A stretch of 64,000 nt of DNA, from the NCBI RefSeq assembly GCF_003812745.1, contig NZ_CP033831.1, positions 3,286,001 to 3,350,000 on the forward strand, given 5' to 3'. The number at the start of each line of letters is the position of its first letter. Positions within the stretch are counted from its first letter, which is position 1. Origin of the DNA: Serratia sp. FDAARGOS_506 (GTDB lineage: Bacteria > Pseudomonadota > Gammaproteobacteria > Enterobacterales > Enterobacteriaceae). Both the position numbers and the translations under genes were made by a program. Below are positions 55,494-64,000 of this stretch, piece by piece. The notes beneath the pieces were generated by a model, which worked only from the letters and a program-made list of their open reading frames with translations, was not told the origin of the DNA and searched no databases.

Positions 55494-56291
55494 ATGTATT
55501 GGATTAACGGACAACGCCACGATGCGCTGGCGCCGAGCGATCGCGGTCTGCAGTTCGGCGATGGCTGCTTTACTACCGCCCGGGTTATCGACGGTAAAAT
55601 CGAGCTGTTGCCCTGGCATCTGGAACGGCTGCAGCAAGCGGCGCAGCGGCTGATGCTGCCCGCCACCGATTGGCTGGCTTTCGAGCGGGAGATGGCGCAG
55701 GCGGCCGAATCAATTCCGCTCGGCGTGGTCAAAGCGATACTGACGCGCGGCAGCGGCGGGCGGGGCTACAGCCCGACGGGATGTGAAAATCCGACGCGCA
55801 TCGTAGCCCGCAGCAGCTACCCCGCGCACTATTTGCAATGGCGCGAGCAGGGCATCACGCTTGCGCTCAGCCCGGTAGCGCTGGCGCGCAATCCGCTGCT
55901 GGCGGGGTTGAAACACTTGAACCGTCTGGAGCAGGTGCTGATCCGCGCGCATCTTGACCAGACGGCCGCCGACGAGGCGCTGGTGCTTGACACTGCCGGT
56001 ATGCTGGTGGAATGCTGTGCGGCTAATTTGTTCTGGCGTAAGGGAAAAGCGGTGTTTACCCCAGACCTGAGTCAGGCGGGTGTCGCGGGCCTGATGCGGC
56101 GGCGGGTGATCGCGCTGCTGGCGGAGTCGGAATACCGTCTTCACTGCGTCAGTGAACCGTTGGCAACGTTGGCCGATGCCGACGAAGTCCTGGTGAGCAA
56201 CGCGTTGATGCCGCTGCTGCCGGTAAACGTTGCACAATCATGGCGTTATGCTTCGCGCCAGCTGTATGATTTTTTGCGTCCACACTGTTAA
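55494..56291 (+). CDS. pabC: Aminodeoxychorismate lyase
   Basis: PLP-dependent enzyme that forms 4-aminobenzoate for folate synthesis. 265 residues. The fold-IV motif includes the lysine in GLKHLNRLEQVL (about 140), LDTAGMLVECCAANLFWRKG with the E-x-x-x-x-N site, and the N-terminal NGQRHDALAPSDRGLQFGDG. ATG 55494 after AGGAGGAA. It begins the pabC-mltG-tmk-holB-tatD run. Confidence 0.95.
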   Translation: MYWINGQRHDALAPSDRGLQFGDGCFTTARVIDGKIELLPWHLERLQQAAQRLMLPATDWLAFEREMAQAAESIPLGVVKAILTRGSGGRGYSPTGCENPTRIVARSSYPAHYLQWREQGITLALSPVALARNPLLAGLKHLNRLEQVLIRAHLDQTAADEALVLDTAGMLVECCAANLFWRKGKAVFTPDLSQAGVAGLMRRRVIALLAESEYRLHCVSEPLATLADADEVLVSNALMPLLPVNVAQSWRYASRQLYDFLRPHC

Positions 56292-56304
56292 CCATGGCTG
56301 ATTG

Positions 56305-57330
56305 ATGAAGAAAAGAAAGCTGAAGGTCCTGTCTGTTATTGTTGTTCTGGCATTGGCGCTGCTGTTTTGGGGCTACCAGAAGATCGAACGCTTTGCCGAT
56401 ACGCCGCTGGCTATCCAGCAAGAAACCATCTTCAAACTGCCGGCCGGCACCGGCCGGGTGGCGCTGGAAGGGCTATTGGTGCGCGATAAACTGGTGCGCA
56501 ATGGCCGCTGGTTCCAGTGGCTGCTGAAATTGGAGCCGGAATTGGCGGAGTTTAAAGCCGGTACCTACCGGTTCACGCCGGGCATGACGGTGCGTCAGAT
56601 GCTGAAACTGTTGGCCAGCGGCAAAGAGGCACAGTTCACCGCGCGCTTTATCGAGGGTTCACGCCTGCGTGACTGGCAGCAGGTGCTGCAGCAGTCCAAA
56701 TACCTGAAACACACCCTGGCGGGCAAGAGCGAAGCGGAGATCGCCGCTGCGCTCGGCATGCCTGCGGGAGAAACCCCGGAAGGGCATTTGTACCCGGATA
56801 CCTATCAGTATACTGCCGGCATGAGCGACATTGCGCTGCTCAAACGCGCACACGTGCGCATGAACAAAGCGCTGCAGGTGGCCTGGGCCGGCCGCGACAC
56901 CAGCCTGCCGTACAAAACGCCGGAAGAGCTGCTGACCATGGCCTCGATCGTTGAGAAAGAGACCGCTGTGCCGGAAGAGCGCAGTAAGGTAGCGTCGGTG
57001 TTCGTCAACCGCTTGCGTATCGGCATGCGCCTGCAGACCGATCCAACGGTGATTTACGGCATGGGCGAAAGCTATAATGGCAACATCACGCGCAAGGATC
57101 TGGAGACGCCGACGCCGTACAACACCTATGTGATCGCCGGCCTGCCGCCAACGCCGATCGCTATGCCGGGTGAGGCCTCGTTGCAGGCGGCCGCCAATCC
57201 GGCCAAAACGCCTTATCTCTATTTTGTCGCCGACGGCAAGGGTGGGCATACCTTCACCACCAATCTGGCGAGCCATAACCAGGCGGTGCGCGTGTACCGT
57301 CAGGCGTTAAAGGAAAAGAATGAAAAGTAA
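56305..57330 (+). CDS. mltG: Endolytic murein transglycosylase MltG
   Basis: Inner-membrane enzyme (YceG) that cuts nascent glycan strands and is thought to end chain growth. An N-terminal basic stretch and one transmembrane helix (about 5-25), then the LysM-like and catalytic YceG domain: [36 protein letters not shown] (catalytic glutamate near 218) and [21 protein letters not shown] 56305; a TTG one codon earlier is possible. The end overlaps tmk by 11 bases. Confidence 0.96.
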   Translation: MKKRKLKVLSVIVVLALALLFWGYQKIERFADTPLAIQQETIFKLPAGTGRVALEGLLVRDKLVRNGRWFQWLLKLEPELAEFKAGTYRFTPGMTVRQMLKLLASGKEAQFTARFIEGSRLRDWQQVLQQSKYLKHTLAGKSEAEIAAALGMPAGETPEGHLYPDTYQYTAGMSDIALLKRAHVRMNKALQVAWAGRDTSLPYKTPEELLTMASIVEKETAVPEERSKVASVFVNRLRIGMRLQTDPTVIYGMGESYNGNITRKDLETPTPYNTYVIAGLPPTPIAMPGEASLQAAANPAKTPYLYFVADGKGGHTFTTNLASHNQAVRVYRQALKEKNEK

Positions 57331-57958
57331 ATTCGTTGTTATCGAAGGGCTGGAAGGCGCGGGCAAAACCACCGCGCGCGACACGGTGGTCAATGTGCTG
57401 CGCGAACACGGCGTCAGCGACATCGTCTTTACTCGCGAACCGGGCGGTACGCCGCTGGCGGAAAAGCTGCGCGATCTGTTCAAGCGTGGCATCGACGGCG
57501 AATTGCCGACCATCAAGGCTGAAGTATTGATGCTGTACGCCGCGCGCGTGCAGCTTGTGGAAACCGTGATCAAACCGGCCCTGGCGCGCGGCGCCTGGGT
57601 GGTGGGCGATCGCCACGATCTCTCTTCACAGGCTTACCAGGGGGGCGGCCGTGGCGTGGACCCACAGCTGATGAGCTCGCTGCGCGACACCGTGCTGGGG
57701 GATTTTCGCCCGGATTTGACGGTGTATCTCGATCTGCCGCCGCTGGTCGGCCTGCAGCGCGCACAGGCGCGCGGTCAGTTGGATCGCATCGAACAGGAGG
57801 CGCTGCCGTTCTTCGAGCGCACTCGCACTCGCTATCTCGAGCTGGCGGCGCAGGATAAAACCATCGTCACCGTCGACGCCGCCCAGCCGCTGGAGCAGGT
57901 GACCGCGGCGATCCGCGACTGCGTTGGCCACTGGCTGCGGCAGCAGGAAGGCGCATAA
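57320..57958 (+). CDS. tmk: Thymidylate kinase
   Basis: Phosphorylates dTMP to dTDP. 212 residues. P-loop GLEGAGKTT (about 9-17), the DRH-type motif in [20 protein letters not shown], and the LID region [23 protein letters not shown] 57320 overlaps mltG; the stop overlaps the holB start by one base (TAATG). Confidence 0.97.
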   Translation: MKSKFVVIEGLEGAGKTTARDTVVNVLREHGVSDIVFTREPGGTPLAEKLRDLFKRGIDGELPTIKAEVLMLYAARVQLVETVIKPALARGAWVVGDRHDLSSQAYQGGGRGVDPQLMSSLRDTVLGDFRPDLTVYLDLPPLVGLQRAQARGQLDRIEQEALPFFERTRTRYLELAAQDKTIVTVDAAQPLEQVTAAIRDCVGHWLRQQEGA

Positions 57959-58965
57959 TGAACTGGTACCCGTGGCTAAACGGCCCTTATCGCCAGCTGG
58001 TTGGGCAGTACGCCGACGGCCGCGGCCATCATGCGCTGCTGCTGCACGCGGCGGCGGGCAACGGTGACGATGCGCTGGCCTACGGCCTGAGCCGCTGGTT
58101 GATCTGCCAGCAGCGCAACGGCGAAAAAAGCTGCGGTGAGTGCCACAGCTGTCGGCTGATGCTGGCGGGCAACCACCCGGATTATCACGTGCTGGCGCCG
58201 GAAAAGGGCAAGAGCAGCCTGGGCATTGAGCCGATCCGTCAGGTGATTGAAACGCTATACGCCCACGCGCAGCAGGGGGGCGCTAAAGTGATTTGGCTGC
58301 CGCAGGCGGAACTGCTGACCGAGGCGGCGGCCAACGCGCTGCTTAAAACGCTGGAGGAGCCGCCGGAGAAAACCTATTTTCTGCTGGGTTGCCGTGAGCC
58401 GTCGCGACTGATGGCGACGCTGCGCAGCCGCTGCCTGTACTGGCATTTGGCCAGCCCGGATGAACAACTCAGCCTGCAGTGGCTGGGCCGACAGGCGGCC
58501 GGCTCTCAGACGGATCGCCTCACAGCGCTGCGCCTGCACGATGGCGCGCCGCTGGCCGCCGAACAGCTGTTGCAGCCGCAGCAGTGGCAACAGCGCAGCG
58601 CCCTGTGCGCCGCGTTGAGCGTCGCGTTGCCGCAGCGCGATATGCTGTCGCTGCTGCCGGTGCTGAACCATGAAGACGTCGCCGAGCGCCTGCACTGGCT
58701 GTGCGCGCTACTGGTGGACGCGATGAAGTGGCAGCAGGGCGCGCATCAGTATGTATTGAACCAGGATCAGCAGCCGCTGGTGCATCAGTTGGCCAGCCTG
58801 CTGAGCAGCGTTTCGCTGCAGCAGATCGTGCAGCAGTGGCTGAACTGTCGCCATCAGCTGCTCAGCGTGGTGGGCGTCAACCGCGAGCTGCTGCTGACCG
58901 AACAGTTACTTCGCTGGGAACAGATGCTTGGCGCCGCCGGCTATTCCCAACCTCAATCGCTGTAA
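57958..58965 (+). CDS. holB: DNA polymerase III delta' subunit
   Basis: Clamp-loader subunit of DNA polymerase III. 335 residues. The AAA+ fold has a degenerate P-loop (AAAGNGDDALAYG), as expected for delta', and the zinc-binding cysteines in CQQRNGEKSCGECHSCRLML (about 50-69). KTLEEPPEKTYFLLGC and RSRCLYWHL are the sensor-1 and SRC regions. ATG 57958 overlaps tmk by one base. tatD follows after 19 bases. Confidence 0.96.
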   Translation: MNWYPWLNGPYRQLVGQYADGRGHHALLLHAAAGNGDDALAYGLSRWLICQQRNGEKSCGECHSCRLMLAGNHPDYHVLAPEKGKSSLGIEPIRQVIETLYAHAQQGGAKVIWLPQAELLTEAAANALLKTLEEPPEKTYFLLGCREPSRLMATLRSRCLYWHLASPDEQLSLQWLGRQAAGSQTDRLTALRLHDGAPLAAEQLLQPQQWQQRSALCAALSVALPQRDMLSLLPVLNHEDVAERLHWLCALLVDAMKWQQGAHQYVLNQDQQPLVHQLASLLSSVSLQQIVQQWLNCRHQLLSVVGVNRELLLTEQLLRWEQMLGAAGYSQPQSL

Positions 58966-58984
58966 AGTAAAAGAGTTAAAAATT

Positions 58985-59761
58985 ATGTTGTTAGTCGATT
59001 CTCATTGCCACCTTGACGGCCTGGATTACCAAACGCTGCACCAGAATGTGGACGATGCACTGGCTAAAGCCAAAGCGCGTGACGTCGGCTATGTGCTGGC
59101 GGTCGCCACCACGCTGCCGGGCTACCGTTCCATGACCGAACTGATCGGCAAGCGCAACGACGTGGCCTTCTCCTGTGGGGTGCATCCGCTCAATTTGGAA
59201 GAAGGTTATGATTACGCCGAGCTGCGCCGCCTGGCGGCGGCGGAGCAGGTGGTGGCGCTGGGGGAGACCGGGCTCGATTATTTCTACCAGAAAGACAACC
59301 TCGAACTGCAACAGGACTCTTTCCGCGAACATATCCGCATTGGCCGGGATCTGAACAAGCCGGTGATTGTCCACACCCGCGATGCGCGTGCGGATACGCT
59401 GGCGATCCTGCGTGAAGAAAACGCACAAGACTGCAGCGGCGTGCTGCACTGCTTCACCGAAGATCTGGCTACGGCCGAAGCCCTGCTGGATCTGGGGTTC
59501 TACATCTCCTTCTCCGGCATCGTGACCTTCCGCAACGCCGAGCAGCTGCGCGAAGTGGCCCGCTACGTACCGCTGGATCGCATTCTGGTGGAAACCGATT
59601 CGCCCTATCTGGCGCCGGTGCCGCATCGCGGCAAAGAAAACCAACCCGCCTATGTGCGCGATGTGGCTGAATACATGGCGGTATTGAAGGGCGTCAGCCT
59701 GGAACAACTGGCCGAAGCGACCACCGCCAACTTTTCACGCTTATTTCACCTCGATCTGTGA
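58985..59761 (+). CDS. ycfH: TatD-family metal-dependent hydrolase YcfH
   Basis: A 258-residue TatD-family DNase/hydrolase. The metal motif DSHCHLD (about 5-11), then ALGETGLDYFYQ, VIVHTRDARADTLAIL, HCFTEDLATAEALLDLGFYI and LVETDSPYLAPVPHRGKENQ are all present. E. coli YcfH is 265 residues and follows holB. ATG 58985 (MLLVDSHC). Its cellular substrate is unknown; it is thought to act on DNA ends. Confidence 0.94.
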   Translation: MLLVDSHCHLDGLDYQTLHQNVDDALAKAKARDVGYVLAVATTLPGYRSMTELIGKRNDVAFSCGVHPLNLEEGYDYAELRRLAAAEQVVALGETGLDYFYQKDNLELQQDSFREHIRIGRDLNKPVIVHTRDARADTLAILREENAQDCSGVLHCFTEDLATAEALLDLGFYISFSGIVTFRNAEQLREVARYVPLDRILVETDSPYLAPVPHRGKENQPAYVRDVAEYMAVLKGVSLEQLAEATTANFSRLFHLDL

Positions 59762-59765
59762 TCTT

Positions 59766-59790
59766 TGACCTAGGCTATAGCTGTAGGTCA
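59766..59790. repeat. Inverted repeat after ycfH
   Basis: TGACCTA (59766-59772) and TAGGTCA (59784-59790), a perfect 7-base inverted pair with an 11-base loop, 5 bases after the ycfH stop. A second hairpin, TGAAACGGG (59829-59837) with CCCGTTTCA (59849-59857), follows. Neither has a long T-run. Confidence 0.5.
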
Positions 59791-59938
59791 TTGTCTGCGT
59801 AATTTTTTTTAAGCTCGTAATTAATCACTGAAACGGGTAAGGTTCCCTCCCGTTTCAGGGTGATTGATGCGTGTTTTTTGGCCTGTTTTGCCAAAAAACA
59901 GCCGGATTATGCAAAGTGACCGCGGCTCGATCATCGAA

Positions 59939-59956
59939 ACGTGATTGTCATCAAAC
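59939..59956 (+). promoter_or_regulatory. CRP-like site of ptsG
   Basis: ACGTGATTGTCATCAAAC around 59939-59956 matches the CRP site upstream of E. coli ptsG (CGTGA-N6-TCAAA); the arrangement with the Mlc site downstream is the same as there. Confidence 0.6.
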
Positions 59957-59970
59957 ATTGCGCAGGCTAT

Positions 59971-59991
59971 TTATTTTACTCTGCGTAATAA
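59971..59991. promoter_or_regulatory. Mlc operator of ptsG
   Basis: A palindrome-like site starting TTATTTTACT and ending GCGTAATAA is almost the E. coli ptsG Mlc operator. Mlc repression is lifted when PtsG transports glucose. Confidence 0.65.
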
Positions 59992-60084
59992 ATTCAAGGG
60001 GTGCTCAGACACCCTGAATTGCAGGGGTTTTTCTCCCCCCCTTGCAGCGCGAATTACCGCGACAAGAAGTAGCAAAGCATTATT

Positions 60085-60104
60085 ACTCAGGAGCACACTC
60101 AACT
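60085..60104 (+). promoter_or_regulatory. ptsG translation start region, possible SgrS target
   Basis: ACTCAGGAGCACACTCAACT directly precedes the ptsG ATG and closely resembles the E. coli site (ACTCAGGAGCACTCTCAATT) bound by the SgrS small RNA under sugar-phosphate stress. The SD is AGGAG. Confidence 0.5.
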
Positions 60105-61538
60105 ATGTTCAAGAACGCATTTGCAAACCTGCAAAAAGTAGGTAAATCGCTCATGCTGCCGGTGTCCGTGTTGCCTATCGCAGGTATCCTGCTGGGCGTC
60201 GGCTCCGCCAACTTTAGCTGGCTACCTGCGGTAGTCTCCCACGTGATGGCGGAAGCGGGCGGTTCGGTCTTCGCCAACATGCCGCTGATTTTCGCCATCG
60301 GCGTTGCCTTGGGCTTCACCAACAACGACGGCGTTTCCGCGCTGGCGGCGGTGGTGGCCTACGGCATCATGGTGAAAACCATGGCGGTGGTTGCGCCGCT
60401 GGTGCTGCACCTGCCGGCTGAAGAGATTGCGGCCAAACACCTGGCGGATACCGGTGTGCTCGGGGGGATTATCTCCGGCGCCATCGCGGCCTATATGTTC
60501 AACCGCTTCTTCCGCATTCAACTGCCGGAATATCTGGGCTTCTTTGCCGGTAAGCGTTTCGTGCCGATCATTTCCGGTCTGGCGGCGATCGTTCTGGGCG
60601 TAGTGCTGTCCTTCATCTGGCCGCCGATCGGTACGGCTATCCAGACCTTCTCGCAGTGGGCGGCTTATCAGAACCCGGTCGTGGCCTTCGGCATCTACGG
60701 CGTGGTTGAGCGTGCTCTGGTGCCGTTCGGTCTGCACCACATCTGGAACGTACCGTTCCAAATGCAAATCGGTGAATTCACCAACGCGGCGGGCCAGGTA
60801 TTCCACGGTGATATCCCTCGCTACATGGCGGGTGACCCAACCGCGGGCAAACTGTCCGGCGGCTTCCTGTTCAAAATGTACGGTCTGCCTGCGGCGGCCA
60901 TTGCCATCTGGCATTCGGCCAAACCGGAAAACCGCGCGAAAGTCGGCGGCATCATGATCTCTGCCGCGTTGACCTCGTTCCTGACCGGTATCACCGAGCC
61001 GATCGAGTTCTCCTTCATGTTCGTCGCGCCGATCCTGTACGTGATCCACGCTATCCTGGCCGGCCTGGCGTTCCCAATCTGCATCCTGTTGGGCATGCGT
61101 GACGGTACCAGCTTCTCGCACGGCCTGATCGACTTTATCGTTCTGAGCGGCAACAGCAGCAAAATCTGGCTGTTCCCAATCGTCGGCATTGTCTACGGTC
61201 TGGTGTACTACACCATCTTCCGCGTGCTGATCGCCAAGCTGGATCTGAAAACCCCGGGCCGTGAAGACACCGCTGCCGAGCAGACTGCGCAGGGCGGTTC
61301 CGAAATGTCCGCAGCGCTGGTTCAGGCCTTCGGCGGTAAAGAAAACATCACTAACCTGGATGCTTGCATCACCCGTCTGCGCGTCAGCGTGGCCGACGTG
61401 TCCAAAGTTGACCAGGCGGGTCTGAAGAAACTGGGCGCAGCCGGCGTCGTCGTCGCTGGCTCCGGCGTGCAGGCCATCTTCGGCACCAAGTCCGACAACC
61501 TGAAAACCGATATGGACGAATACATCCGTAATCACTGA
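60105..61538 (+). CDS. ptsG: Glucose PTS enzyme IICB
   Basis: Transports glucose and phosphorylates it with phosphate from EIIA-Glc. 477 residues as in E. coli. IIC membrane domain about 1-385 ([57 protein letters not shown]) and IIB domain about 400-477, with the phosphorylated cysteine in [13 protein letters not shown] (about 421). I chose ATG 60105; the upstream frame to 60042 runs into the leader. Confidence 0.98.
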   Translation: MFKNAFANLQKVGKSLMLPVSVLPIAGILLGVGSANFSWLPAVVSHVMAEAGGSVFANMPLIFAIGVALGFTNNDGVSALAAVVAYGIMVKTMAVVAPLVLHLPAEEIAAKHLADTGVLGGIISGAIAAYMFNRFFRIQLPEYLGFFAGKRFVPIISGLAAIVLGVVLSFIWPPIGTAIQTFSQWAAYQNPVVAFGIYGVVERALVPFGLHHIWNVPFQMQIGEFTNAAGQVFHGDIPRYMAGDPTAGKLSGGFLFKMYGLPAAAIAIWHSAKPENRAKVGGIMISAALTSFLTGITEPIEFSFMFVAPILYVIHAILAGLAFPICILLGMRDGTSFSHGLIDFIVLSGNSSKIWLFPIVGIVYGLVYYTIFRVLIAKLDLKTPGREDTAAEQTAQGGSEMSAALVQAFGGKENITNLDACITRLRVSVADVSKVDQAGLKKLGAAGVVVAGSGVQAIFGTKSDNLKTDMDEYIRNH

Positions 61539-61557
61539 TTCAGGCAGGGGAGTTACC

Positions 61558-61583
61558 AAGGGAGGCGAAAGCCTCCCTTTTTT
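61558..61583 (+). terminator. Terminator of ptsG
   Basis: AAGGGAGGC-GAAA-GCCTCCCTT, a perfect 9-bp stem, followed by about six T residues. It also faces the convergent DUF4180 gene. Confidence 0.9.
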
Positions 61584-61594
61584 ATTGCCTGCCG

Positions 61595-61960
61595 TCAGGC
61601 GCCAAGGCGCTGTTCGAGTTCGGCGAGGGAAGGGAGGAACCAGACCTGTTCGCCGCGATTGGCTTCACGCACGAAGTCTTGCAGCGCGTTGCTTTGCGCC
61701 AGCCAGGGAGTGATATCGCCCAGCAGCGCCACGCGCAGGCGGTAGTTGATGAATTTTTGCAATACGGCACCGGCCACGCCGCTTCTTAGCTGGAAGAAGG
61801 CGGCGGGGAGGCGGTTGACGGGGAGGGCAATCATCCCGGCATCGTGTTCAAAGGCGGGTGCGATAAACAGGCTGACGTCATTTTCGTCTTTCAACAGCGG
61901 CCCGGCTTCGGCGAAAACCACCAGGCGCAGATCGTGGATTTGCTGCATGGCATAGCTCAT
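61595..61960 (-). CDS. DUF4180-like protein
   Basis: A 121-residue protein: HDLRLVVFAEAGPLLKDEND opens it and RVALLGDITPWLAQSNALQD followed by FVREANRGEQVWF closes it, the conserved pattern of DUF4180 proteins (often next to regulators). Function unknown. The ATG at 61960 has CGGAG upstream. It is on the same strand as mntR, 14 bases beyond the mntR stop, so it may be co-transcribed; a metal-related role is possible but not shown. Confidence 0.75.
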   Translation of the reverse strand: MSYAMQQIHDLRLVVFAEAGPLLKDENDVSLFIAPAFEHDAGMIALPVNRLPAAFFQLRSGVAGAVLQKFINYRLRVALLGDITPWLAQSNALQDFVREANRGEQVWFLPSLAELEQRLGA

Positions 61961-61974
61961 CGGCGCTCCGGGAT

Positions 61975-62445
61975 TTAGGACTTGGTGTGTTGCTGTAGGT
62001 AATGTTCGAACACCGCCAGCGTTTCGTCCGAGATATGGTGTTCAATTCCTTCGCTGTCCAGCTCGGCGGTTTCGCTCGGCACCCCGAGGCACATCAGCAG
62101 ATCGACCACGATACGGTGACGGCGGCGCACCTTCTGCGCCAACTGCTCGCCTTCTTCCGTTAAAAACACCCCGCGATAAGGGCGCGACTCCACCAGCCCG
62201 GCGCTTTTCAATCGCGCGATATTTTTGATCGCCGTCGGGTGAGACACGCCGAAGCGGCGTGCGATATCGGTGGTTCTGGCTTCGCGGGTGCTTTGCAGCA
62301 AATCGGCGATCAGCTCGACGTAATCTTCGATCAGCGCATTGGACTGCGCTTCGCGGGCGCGGCTAAAACGCAGGGCGTGCTCGGCCTCGTCCGGCATGTC
62401 GGTCTGGGCGTGGCGGTCGGCGTTATCTGGCGCGCGGGTAACCAT
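61975..62445 (-). CDS. mntR: Manganese-responsive regulator MntR
   Basis: A 156-residue DtxR-family repressor that turns off Mn uptake when Mn is plentiful. N-terminal winged helix (YVELIADLLQSTREARTTDI, then SHPTAIKNIARLKSAGLVES), wing RPYRGVFLTEEGEQLAQ, and the metal and dimer helices with SEGIEHHISDETL. E. coli MntR is 155 residues. ATG 62445, divergent from mntH across 230 bases that include an MntR palindrome. Confidence 0.95.
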   Translation of the reverse strand: MVTRAPDNADRHAQTDMPDEAEHALRFSRAREAQSNALIEDYVELIADLLQSTREARTTDIARRFGVSHPTAIKNIARLKSAGLVESRPYRGVFLTEEGEQLAQKVRRRHRIVVDLLMCLGVPSETAELDSEGIEHHISDETLAVFEHYLQQHTKS

Positions 62446-62606
62446 AGCGTGGGGCGTCCTGTAAGCATAAAAATGGCATCTCCCGGCAATGCGGGGAGGG
62501 TTGCCCTAAGTTAGTCCAAATAGCACACATTATCAATTCGATGCCACGCATTGTGATAGCTAGAAATATCTCTACACAAAGCCAATGAATTTCGCCTGTT
62601 GCATAA

Positions 62607-62626
62607 AGTGTAGCCGATGCTACATT
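62607..62626. promoter_or_regulatory. MntR box
   Basis: AGTGTAGCCGATGCTACATT has perfect 6-base arms TGTAGC/GCTACA (62609-62614, 62619-62624) and resembles the E. coli mntH MntR site (AACATAGCAAAGGCTATGTT). It lies 50 bases before the mntH start in the mntR-mntH interval. Confidence 0.75.
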
Positions 62627-62675
62627 GTCAGCATGATAGGTGGAAAAATAACCAGTAAAAGATTGAGGGTACTTC

Positions 62676-63980
62676 ATGCGTGATGCGGCAACCACTCCAT
62701 CATTAACCGAACGGACCAACATTGCGATTGGCGCCGCCCTTGCCGGACGCAAGCGTGGCGCCTTTACGCCGTTGCTGTTCGCCGGCCCGGCGGTGATTGC
62801 CTCTATTGCTTATATGGATCCCGGTAACTTCGCCACCAACATTCAGGCCGGTGCGAAATACGGCTACAGCCTGCTGTGGGTGGTGGTGATGGCCAACCTG
62901 ATCGCCATGCTATTCCAGGCGCTGTCGGCCAAGCTGGGCATCGTCACCAACCGTAATCTGGCGGAGATGTGCCGCGATCAGTTTTCACGGCCGGTAGTGA
63001 TCGGTATGTGGCTGCTCAGCGAAGTGGCGGCAATGGCCACCGATCTGGCGGAGTTTCTCGGCGGAGCGATCGCCTTGGCGCTGCTGTTCCATATGCCGCT
63101 GTTGGCGGGGATGGGGGTGACGGCGGTGATCACCTATGCGCTGTTGATGGTGGAAAAGAAAGGTTTCCGCCCGGTTGAACTGATGATCGGCGGCCTGGTG
63201 GGCATCATCGCGCTGTGTTACCTGGTGGAGATGTTCATCGTACCGGTGGATTGGCAGGCGGCCGGGATCGGCATGGTGACGCCGCAGTTGCCGGATGCAC
63301 AGGCGCTGACCATCGCCGTCGGCATTATCGGCGCCACCGTGATGCCGCACGCCATTTTCCTGCATTCGGGGCTGACTCAGCACCGCAGCCCGGCCAGCGA
63401 TAACGGCGAGCGGCGCAAGCTGCTGCGCTTCTCCAATATTGAGGTGGTGATTGCGTTGGCGCTTGCCGGGCTGGTGAATATCGCGATGGTGATTATGGCC
63501 TCTAGCGCCTTCCACGCCGGGAACAGCGACGTGGCCGAAATTGGCACCGCCTACCATACGCTGACGCCGCTGTTCGGCGCGGCGGCCGCCGGCATCTTCC
63601 TCGCGTCGTTGATCGCCTCCGGCATTTCCAGCTCGGTGGTGGGCACCATGGCCGGGCAAATGATCATGCAGGGCTTCGTCGGTTTCCGCATCCCGGTGTG
63701 GGTACGCCGCCTGGTGACCATGGTGCCGGCGTTTATCGTGGTGGCGATGGGCGTCAATGCCACCGATGCGCTGGTCTACAGCCAGGTGGTGCTGAGCCTG
63801 GCGCTGCCGGCGCCGATGATCGCGCTGGTGATGTTCACCCGCCGCCGCGACATTATGGGCGAGTTCGCCAACGGCCGCTGGACCAGCCTGACGGCGGTGG
63901 TCGGCACGGTGGTGATCGTGCTGCTCAACGTGGTGCTGCTGTTGCAGACCTTCGGCGTCGAGATCCCTGGACTGGGGTGA
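62676..63980 (+). CDS. mntH: Nramp-family manganese transporter MntH
   Basis: Proton-coupled Mn2+ importer of the Nramp family. The metal site DPGNFATNIQAG (helix 1) and the helix 6 motif GATVMPHAIFLHSGLTQH are intact. 434 residues, longer than E. coli MntH (412) and with low identity outside the motifs, so it is a different Nramp subgroup. The pairing with mntR and the MntR box supports the gene name. ATG 62676 with GAGGGT upstream. It ends 20 bases before the window edge. Confidence 0.9.
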   Translation: MRDAATTPSLTERTNIAIGAALAGRKRGAFTPLLFAGPAVIASIAYMDPGNFATNIQAGAKYGYSLLWVVVMANLIAMLFQALSAKLGIVTNRNLAEMCRDQFSRPVVIGMWLLSEVAAMATDLAEFLGGAIALALLFHMPLLAGMGVTAVITYALLMVEKKGFRPVELMIGGLVGIIALCYLVEMFIVPVDWQAAGIGMVTPQLPDAQALTIAVGIIGATVMPHAIFLHSGLTQHRSPASDNGERRKLLRFSNIEVVIALALAGLVNIAMVIMASSAFHAGNSDVAEIGTAYHTLTPLFGAAAAGIFLASLIASGISSSVVGTMAGQMIMQGFVGFRIPVWVRRLVTMVPAFIVVAMGVNATDALVYSQVVLSLALPAPMIALVMFTRRRDIMGEFANGRWTSLTAVVGTVVIVLLNVVLLLQTFGVEIPGLG

Positions 63981-64000
63981 TCTTCTGGGCCGCGCAGGGC

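Noticed and set aside
1-64000. CRISPR array, prophage, insertion sequence or integron
   Set aside because: No regular repeat-spacer pattern, transposase, integrase or phage structural gene seen anywhere.

Overview
The window is a stretch of chromosome from a member of Enterobacterales. Gene order and protein sequences point to Serratia, close to S. marcescens: it has E. coli-like housekeeping genes at moderately high GC, with Serratia-type insertions and rearrangements. I see no plasmid, prophage, transposase, integrase or CRISPR signature.

Region by region. (1) 1-3.9 kb: yecF (partial), uvrY, uvrC and pgsA, as in E. coli. (2) 4.0-5.9 kb: the tRNA genes glyW, cysT and leuZ, but glyW is split from cysT-leuZ by about 1.5 kb of accessory DNA carrying a TfoX-N protein and a small membrane protein. 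(3) 6-17 kb: a mosaic of transport genes (dcuB, proP, cvrA), the SOS nuclease gene cho, ylaC, several small proteins, a broken outer-membrane-factor gene and an odd tRNA-like gene with an oversized anticodon arm. (4) 17.4-24.2 kb: osmoregulated periplasmic glucan locus, opgC divergent from opgGH, then a YceK-type lipoprotein, an acetyltransferase and msyB. (5) 24.4-30.2 kb: genes inserted between msyB and mdtG relative to E. coli: a long-form 2-isopropylmalate synthase, an AraC regulator, a four-gene BigR-type sulfur operon and a POT peptide transporter. (6) 30.6-43.6 kb: mdtG, a YciI-like gene, lpxL, trhO, yceI, yceJ, tqsA, a zinc-less MDR reductase, yceO, a RcsA-like regulator, solA, bssS, an IraP-like gene, dinI, pyrC and a monooxygenase-fold gene. 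(7) 43.6-61.5 kb: rne divergent from rluC, yceF, then yceD-rpmF-plsX-fabH-fabD-fabG-acpP-fabF-pabC-mltG-tmk-holB-tatD and ptsG. (8) 61.6-64 kb: a DUF4180 gene, mntR and divergent mntH.

Working together: the large rpmF-fab block couples ribosome supply, phospholipid and fatty-acid synthesis, folate, thymidylate and the clamp loader. lpxL, opgCGH and mltG serve the envelope. cho and dinI each carry a LexA box. mntR/mntH share an intergenic region with a clear MntR palindrome, and ptsG keeps its CRP, Mlc and SgrS-type control sites.

The most unusual items are the 97-nt tRNA-like gene at 12980-13076 with its own promoter-like sequence, a pair of overlapping unannotated membrane micro-proteins (14453-14681), two IraP-like small proteins, the BigR sulfur operon with a 35-bp near-perfect operator palindrome, and the split tRNA operon with possible att-like scars. 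All functional calls come from reading the sequence and remembered family features; no database search was run.
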